Assembly: GCA_963662155.1 (NCBI GenBank) | Contig: OY759271.1 | Span: 16,480,584 to 16,544,583 of the forward strand | DNA length: 64,000 bases | Origin: Lamellibrachia columna | Taxonomy: Eukaryota; Annelida; Polychaeta; Sabellida; Siboglinidae | Direction: 5' to 3' | Shown here: piece after piece, positions 57,000 to 64,000 of the stretch | How the letters are laid out: the number at the start of each line of letters is the position of its first letter | Numbering within the stretch: position 1 is the first letter of the stretch | Made by a program: the position numbers and the translations under genes | Notes under the pieces: generated by a model | Told to the model about the DNA's origin: nothing | Databases searched by the model: none | Seen by the model: the letters and a program-made list of their open reading frames with translations, nothing else

Positions 57000-59270
57000 A
57001 TAAATTATAACCAGTTGAGATCGTGCACACCTTACTCTCTCGTAATCGTCTTATTGAACGCGGTGTCTTTGACATGGACATTCATGGAATTAACTTTGAC
57101 AAGAGGCTTCCTGTAGAACGGTGCTGCATCCAATCGATCGGTCACTGGCGTCCATAACGTGCAACGCGAAAACCACATTTCTTTTCCATCGTTTCTGTCT
57201 GTACTGTTTTATAGATGATCAACAGTTCTTATAGGGCATGACTGAAAATGAAAAAAAAACATCTTATAACGTGTAACCCGTTGATCAGACTTGTCAGTAA
57301 TTCACTTTAATGTAAACATTTATTTACGATAAAATATATTTGTTTATATGATTTACGGTTTTATTGGCTATATGTTGTTATAATTAACAAACTTCACCGA
57401 TATGTAACCAATTTAACAACACTATTGACCAACTACAACATAGTATGTGATTTGATGCGTTAGTTCCCCTAATATGAAAGGATTATGACAAAGACGTGTC
57501 CAGTTTGTGAACACAAATATGTAAACAAACCCAATATATTCACATAATATTTATTACTCTTTTATAAGTAGTACCGTTATAATTTTTCTCACAAATGTAA
57601 ACACAAAACGCCGCATTCGTACTGTAAACAATAAACATTTCTGTGAAGTCAATGCGACGCGAATTAGACGGATAACCCTACGGTCAACGTGTCCAACACA
57701 ATGCCGTCAAATCCACGCGAGAGCTCTCGAGCAGAATAATCACTTCGCTGAAGCGATGTCTCGAGGCAGCGCCCGAGGATTCCGGCTCTGTCGTGCTTGT
57801 TCGCTAACACGATTTTAACGAAGCACACGTCGCGGTCAGCAGTTCGTCCACTCCGTGTGATCCTTGACAGGCAACTAGGCAACGTACCATGCACACGTTA
57901 TGTGTCAGGGTCAAAATCGAATTCGTTAAGATCGTATAATTAGTCACAATCTAATGTGTTTCACTAGACCTGTTGCCATGGTAACATGTGGCCAGAAGGG
58001 AGGGTCGACTTATAAAGCGTTGGCAGAAGGGCGGTTTGTTTGTTGTTGTGGGGATATTTTGACGAGGGCAGGTTGAATGAGGAATACTCGACCGAGGAGA
58101 GACATTGCAGGGAGCGTCAAGTACTTGTTGCAACGAGCGGGTTTCTGTATATCCACCATAAAGGTGGGTCTGGGGTGAAAGTTAGTCTGTTAGTTTAACG
58201 TGGACGGACATTACGTATTCTAGCTACAGTCTCCTCGATAGATATACGCAGTGGCTCCATTTGAAACCCGAACCATTATGGATATTTGATTGTTAACATA
58301 ATTCCTGGCTGTTGTGCAGTGACATTGGCCTTTTAAACATCCACGGATAACGTCAATGTCACAGACGTGCTCATAGGCATGCACTTGTCATCATTACATG
58401 CGCGATACTTCAACACTGTCGGTAAGCTAAAACATGATATGTGTTAACACGTAGGTCCTAACTATTATTTCAGCATCATAATATATTCTCCTATATTAAA
58501 CAATCGAATACTAGTGTACATTCCGGGAAGGGTGCTCGTAGTTTTTTATTTATAATACAATCCATTTCTTGCGAGGATAATCACACGAACGCAAGTGAAG
58601 ATGCTGTTATTTGTCTGCCTAGCGATGACCCTTGAATTATTCAACACAGATTCGGCAATTCCCGGAACATAAATAATATCCGTGACGTCACTGAACATAT
58701 TTCAGTGACGTCACTGAACACATTTCAGAGACGTTAAACGTAATTGCATTCCACGTTGTCGTAAGCGCATAATATTATACCCGTACAAATTGCTCGTGTA
58801 TGAACCAATATCAGGAGTGTATAATTTCAATACATATCGACGCCAGCGGGAAACGTGATATAAACAAAGGACAACATTAGTTCTACAGGAAACAGGGTAA
58901 TGAGATTTATGTTTTGCGGCACGTTGGATATTATATTATTAATTTAAGCAATGCAAGTAGACGACTCAAACGTACAAATAAGCGGTGACGAAGAAACATA
59001 TCGATTTCTTTCTATCGTTGGATATCACTGAGACCCGATGTCATTTACTTTCGTTTGTTTTGTGAAAGCATTTTGGAAATACCTGCACCAGTTTATTTTG
59101 TAGTAAACGTATCATCAGTTGACGCATGTACGTGCTTATGTATGCATGCATGCATGCATGTAATTTGTATATAGGTGTGTCAGTGCGGGCGTCACCATAC
59201 TCACCCTGTTTTAGTGGCTAGCCACAGACAATCATGTCACAAAACCTAGATTCACGTTTTAGTGACAGCT
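57000..59270. other. Unassigned stretch
   Basis: No gene recognised. Contains the tandem CRE at 58683-58713 and a short (GCAT)n at about 59144-59161. Confidence 0.3.
58683..58713. promoter_or_regulatory. Tandem CRE palindromes in a 23-bp repeat
   Basis: TGACGTCA at 58683-58690 and 58706-58713, each inside GTGACGTCACTGAACA; a third, decayed unit (GAGACGTT) follows. Located 3.2 kb before the guanylate cyclase exon. Function not shown. Confidence 0.35.
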
Positions 59271-59287
59271 GAAAACGACCTGACGAC

Positions 59288-61254
59288 AAACAAAGAACCA
59301 ATTGCAACACTGAAATGGAGGGCAAAACGACCGGACGACAAACAAAGAACCAATTGCAACACTGAAATGGAGGGCAAAACGACCGGACGACAACCAAAGA
59401 ACCAATTGCAACACTGAAATGAAGGGCAAAACGACCGGACGACAACCAAAGAACCAATTGCAACACTGAAATGAAGGGCAAAACGACCGGACGACAACCA
59501 AAGAACCAATTGCAACACTGAAATGAAGGGCAAAACGACCGGACGACAACCAAAGAACCAATTGCAACACTAAAATGGAGGGCAAAACGACCGGACGACA
59601 ACCAAAGAACCAATTGCAACACTGAAATGGAGGGCAAAACGACCGGACGACAACCAAAGAACCAATTGCAACACTGAAATGGAGGGCAAAACGACCGGAC
59701 GACAACCAAAGAACCAATTGCAACACTGAAATGAAGGGCAAAACGACCGGACGACAACCAAAGAACCAATTGCAACACTGAAATGGAGGGCAAAACGACC
59801 GGACGACAACCAAAGAACCAATTGCAACACTGAAATGAAGGGCAAAACGACCGGACGACAACCAAAGAACCAATTGCAACACTGAAATGAAGGGCAAAAC
59901 GACCGGACGACAACCAAAGAACCAATTGCAACACTGAAATGAAGGGCAAAACGACCGGACGACAACCAAAGAACCAATTGCAACACTAAAATGGAGGGCA
60001 AAACGACCGGACGACAACCAAAGAACCAATTGCAACACTGAAATGAAGGGCAAAACGACCGGACGACAACCAAAGAACCAATTGCAACACTAAAATGGAG
60101 GGCAAAACGACCGGACGACAACCAAAGAACCAATTGCAACACTGAAATGGAGGGCAAAACGACCGGACGACAACCAAAGAACCAATTGCAACACTGAAAT
60201 GAAGGGCAAAACGACCGGACGACAACCAAAGAACCAATTGCAACACTGAAATGAAGGGCAAAACGACCGGACGACAACCAAAGAACCAATTGCAACACTG
60301 AAATGAAGGGCAAAACGACCGGACGACAACCAAAGAACCAATTGCAACACTAAAATGGAGGGCAAAACGACCGGACGACAACCAAAGAACCAATTGCAAC
60401 ACTGAAATGAAGGGCAAAACGACCGGACGACAACCAAAGAACCAATTGCAACACTAAAATGGAGGGCAAAACGACCGGACGACAACCAAAGAACCAATTG
60501 CAACACTGAAATGGAGGGCAAAACGACCGGACGACAACCAAAGAACCAATTGCAACACTGAAATGAAGGGCAAAACGACCGGACGACAACCAAAGAACCA
60601 ATTGCAACACTGAAATGGAGGGCAAAACGACCGGACGACAACCAAAGAACCAATTGCAACACTGAAATGGAGGGCAAAACGACCGGACGACAACCAAAGA
60701 ACCAATTGCAACACTGAAATGAAGGGCAAAACGACCGGACGACAACCAAAGAACCAATTGCAACACTGAAATGAAGGGCAAAACGACCGGACGACAACCA
60801 AAGAACCAATTGCAACACTGAAATGAAGGGCAAAACGACCGGACGACAACCAAAGAACCAATTGCAACACTAAAATGGAGGGCAAAACGACCGGACGACA
60901 ACCAAAGAACCAATTGCAACACTGAAATGAAGGGCAAAACGACCGGACGACAACCAAAGAACCAATTGCAACACTAAAATGGAGGGCAAAACGACCGGAC
61001 GACAACCAAAGAACCAATTGCAACACTGAAATGGAGGGCAAAACGACCGGACGACAACCAAAGAACCAATTGCAACACTAAAATGAAGGGCAAAACGACC
61101 GGACGACAACCAAAGAACCAATTGCAACACTGAAATGGAGGGCAAAACGACCGGACGACAACCAAAGAACCAATTGCAACACTGAAATGGAGGGCAAAGC
61201 GACCGGACGACAACCAAAGAACCAATTGCAACACTGAAATGGAGGGCAAAACAT
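59288..61254 (+). repeat. 52-bp minisatellite, about 38 units
   Basis: Unit GACCGGACGACAACCAAAGA, ACCAATTGCAACACTGAAAT, GGAGGGCAAAAC. Variants are few: GGAGGG/GAAGGG, CTGAAAT/CTAAAAT, ACAACC/ACAAAC; the first two units share the ACAAAC form. Long minus-strand open readings arise because 52-bp units cycle through all three frames without a stop. Confidence 0.95.
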
Positions 61255-61674
<420 letters not shown>

Positions 61675-61853
61675 TATTGTTTGACTGATTATGACTAAAG
61701 AAAAACAAATATTGTATTAGAATGGAAATGTGCGAATGAGAGATATGGCGTATACCGTGTAGCGGGATATGTGGACATTATCCCGGGATTAAAACACGTG
61801 TTAAAATAAGAGTTCCTCGTTGCTCGTTCACCAATTGTTTGTGTTTGTTGCAG

Positions 61854-61945
61854 CGCTCGGAAAAGGGTGAATCATGTACGGTCTCATCATTGAGGGAATC
61901 GCTGACGCCATCAGAAACAAATACGGCGAAGACAAGTGGGAAGAG
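61854..61945 (+). CDS. Soluble guanylate cyclase (Gyc88E/GUCY1B type), first coding exon
   Basis: Acceptor GTTTGTTGCAG at 61853, 20 bp of 5' UTR, ATG at 61874, donor GGAAGAG/GTAGGA at 61945, phase 0. The 24 residues read MYGLIIEGIADAIRNKYGED then KWEE. The MYG start, the IxxxI helix and the YGExxWEE motif are the N-terminal signature of the heme-binding HNOB domain of soluble guanylate cyclase beta-type subunits. From memory it is closest to the insect Gyc88E start. Such enzymes make cGMP from GTP in the cytosol in response to NO or oxygen. The remaining domains (HNOB, HNOBA, coiled coil, cyclase) must lie beyond 64000. The exon sits between large tandem arrays. Only 24 residues support the call. 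Confidence 0.72.
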
Positions 61946-62082
61946 GTAGGACTAGTCACTATTACTTCCGCTTTGGCAGCCTCCTCACAAAAGTCAAACT
62001 TTTGTTACGTTACCTACCTTATTTTTTACGTTACCTACCTTATTTTTCTTTCTAAAGCTGGAGCACGGGAAAGGCGGATGGT

Positions 62083-62320
62083 GCGTTGGACGTACAACAC
62101 TGTACGTTGGACGTACAACACTGTACGTTGGACGTACAACACTGTACGTTGGATGTACAACACTGTACGTTAGACGTACAACACTGTACGTTGGACGTAC
62201 AACGCTGTACGTTGGACGTACAACGCTGTACGTTGGACGTACAACGCTGTACGTTGGACGTATAACGCTGTACGTTGGACGTACAACACTGTACGTTGGA
62301 CGTACAACACTGTACGCATA
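62083..62320 (+). repeat. 21-bp minisatellite in guanylate cyclase intron 1, about 11 units
   Basis: Unit CGTTGGACGTACAACACTGT, A. GTACGTTGGACGTAC within it is nearly self-complementary, so each unit can form a small hairpin. Variants ACT/GCT and TGG/TAG. Confidence 0.92.
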
Positions 62321-62642
62321 GCCGTGTAACAAATATGTAAACTGTTGCTGGCTGCTTTACATTTTACCCTTTTTTATGTTGATTGATAGATGCGCCCTAT
62401 GAAAATCCACGTGGTTATTACATTCTGCAATGTTAAAAAATAAATGGTTTAACGCGAACCAATTGTCACTATTCACCGTGCCCATGTGAGTCCGTCCTGC
62501 GAGAGGAGCAGGTTCCTTAAGTTTGATGGACGTCAGCCTTCATTGGTCTCGATCATTGGCGGCTGTCTCCTGGCTGTGTGGGTCGGTGTCACGCTTGCAG
62601 GTGTTTGGGTATAGCGGAGATGTGGACGGCGAGTAGACCGCG

Positions 62643-63058
62643 TGTCGGTGACAAGTTCACCGTGCAGGGGATCTTTCGGTATACGACCGCCAACAATCCT
62701 AACTGGTGACAAGTTCACCGTGCAGGGGATCTTTCGGTATACGACCGTCAACAATCCTAACCGGTGACAAGTTCACCATGCAGGGGATCTTTCGGTATAC
62801 GACCGTCAACAATCCTAACCGGTGACAAGTTCACCGTGCACGTGCAGGGGATCTTTCGGTATACGACCGCCAACAATCCTAACCGGTGACAAGTTCACCG
62901 TGCAGGGGATCTTTCGGTATACGACCGTCAACAATCCTAACCGGTGACAAGTTCACCGTGCAGGGGATATTTTGGTATACGACCGCCAACAATCCTAACC
63001 GGTGATAAGTTCACCGTGCAGGAGATCTTTCGGTATACGACCGTCAACAATCCTAACA
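62643..63058 (+). repeat. 58-bp minisatellite in guanylate cyclase intron 1, about 7 units
   Basis: Unit GGTGACAAGTTCACCGTGCA, GGGGATCTTTCGGTATACGA, CCGTCAACAATCCTAACC. One unit (about 62818-62882) has a 6-bp GTGCAC insertion. GGTGACAAGTTCACC is itself a short palindrome. Confidence 0.93.
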
Positions 63059-63072
63059 TATTATGGCAATAA

Positions 63073-63073
63073 A

Positions 63074-63132
<59 letters not shown>

Positions 63133-63137
63133 GCACG
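63073..63137. repeat. (ACGC)n(AC)n microsatellite
   Basis: About 12 ACGC units then AC units. Confidence 0.95.
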
Positions 63138-63221
63138 CACGCTCACAAGATAGCCTGCTATGTAGCTTCGATCATCTAGTGCCGATCTAATGTGTGTTCC
63201 CAGACTTGAAAAAAAAATAGG

Positions 63222-63345
63222 AATAGGGATTTGCGTGTTGCCGCACCAACTCTTTGGAACTGATGTTAGCTGATGTTAGCAGGAAACCTGATAACATTTC
63301 GCCGTCATCTAAAGACGTGTCTATTGATACGTTCAACGTGATTTC
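63222..63345 (+). mobile_element. LINE ORF2 C-terminal scrap
   Basis: NRDLRVAAPTLWN, a stop, then in another frame a NITFRRHLKTC-like text: the same end block as at 44395-44580. Confidence 0.55.
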
Positions 63346-63422
63346 CTTCCTCCGTTCTCCGACGTATTCATCAATAGGTTGACAACTTTGACATTGTAAA
63401 TATTTTTGATGTACCTCTGAGC

Positions 63423-64000
63423 TCAAGTTTGCCGATGATTTACGCGCGATAGAATACGAATACTCACATAAGTATAAGTATTGCAGGTTCGACCAAATTT
63501 TTCATAATCTAAGATTACCAGACCAATAGTGTCACACATATCAATTAGCTCAGCTTCAAAAGGAGTATTTAGAGCAGCATTAAAATCACCAGTTATAACA
63601 ATGTTGCTTGTGTCTTTTTCCGCTATTATTGAAGCAACTTTACCCAAATAATTACAAAACCCCTCATAGTTGTCGGGTGATTGGTAGAGCAGGTATACGT
63701 TTAGGATAAACAATTTGCCATCCTTAGTATCTATGTCAATTCCAAGTAACCTGACATCTTGTAGATCAAAAATTGTGCATGCATGAGAAATAGTTTTTCT
63801 CCATACTACACCAATACCGCCATATGGACGTCCAACCTGTAAATGGAGCTGGTCATTCACAACACTAACACCATATGGACGTCCAACCTGTAGGTAGTCT
63901 TTATGAATTGACCGCTATAAACTAACACCTTCACTAGAGAGCCAGATCTCTTGTAAAAATAGGATATCATATTGTGCACAAAGAAGTAAAATATCGTGTT
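63423..64000 (-). mobile_element. LINE endonuclease domain (minus strand, runs off the window)
   Basis: Minus strand: YDILFLQEIWLSSEGVSL near 63950, GRPYGGIGVVWRKTISHACT, VRLLGIDIDTKDGKLFILNV, YEGFCNYLGKVASIIAEKDT then NIVITGDFNAALNTPFEAEL. The LQExW, GGIGxxWR, NVYxxYQS and GDFNA blocks are those of the apurinic-type endonuclease of non-LTR retrotransposons. A 27-bp piece (CCATATGGACGTCCAACCTG) is duplicated at about 63821 and 63872. The RT part is not in the window. Confidence 0.85.

Overview
This window is nuclear DNA of an invertebrate animal. The evidence is spliced genes with clean GT/AG exons, polyadenylation signals, CR1/L2-type LINEs, Ty3/Gypsy elements, tRNA-derived SINEs and DNA transposons. 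The start of a Gyc88E-type soluble guanylate cyclase, a class known from protostomes and other invertebrates, together with the retroelement mix, fits a spiralian such as a mollusc, annelid or brachiopod. That placement is an inference with modest confidence. Nothing bacterial, viral or CRISPR-like is present.

Host genes are few. (1) A large internal exon on the minus strand (1917-3932) of an unrecognised Gln/Pro/Tyr-rich coiled-coil protein. (2) A complete nine-exon plus-strand gene (20816-37606) whose exons join in frame to a 726-residue RING-H2 ubiquitin ligase; it carries several SUMO-interaction-like motifs and a ubiquitin-binding-like helix. (3) The terminal exon (45414-46028) of an unrecognised, probably membrane-associated protein. 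(4) The first coding exon (61874-61945) of a soluble guanylate cyclase, which continues beyond the right edge.

Most of the rest is mobile or tandemly repeated DNA. From the left: a 34-bp array, a pair of 322-bp direct repeats, the minus-strand exon, LINE scraps, and a decayed LINE abutting a Gypsy integrase region that is split by a SINE and ends in an LTR (6.2-8.8 kb). Next come 45-bp and 43-bp minisatellites (9.3-11.0 and 14.3-15.4 kb) and a 1.24-kb foldback element (15.8-17.05 kb). Intron 6 of the ligase gene holds a SINE split by a hAT-type element with a perfect 8-bp target duplication, and a 4.8-kb DNA transposon (28058-32863). That transposon has perfect 24-bp terminal inverted repeats, six copies of a 16-bp subterminal motif, a decayed minus-strand protein gene of a family I cannot name, and a 673-bp tandem duplication. 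Intron 8 holds a CR1 element invaded by a 45-bp array. At 38.7-43.3 kb a minus-strand Gypsy element is split by a plus-strand L2-like LINE, and its reverse-transcriptase active-site segment has expanded to seven 38-bp copies. From 46 kb to the right edge, minisatellites of 9, 21, 24, 25, 28, 52 and 58 bp and simple repeats dominate.

The observations most worth following are the 4.8-kb transposon with its symmetric subterminal arrays, the candidate SUMO-targeted ubiquitin ligase, the two arrays that grew inside retroelement reverse-transcriptase genes, the foldback element, and the 45-bp array whose unit-to-unit variation is mostly synonymous in one frame.
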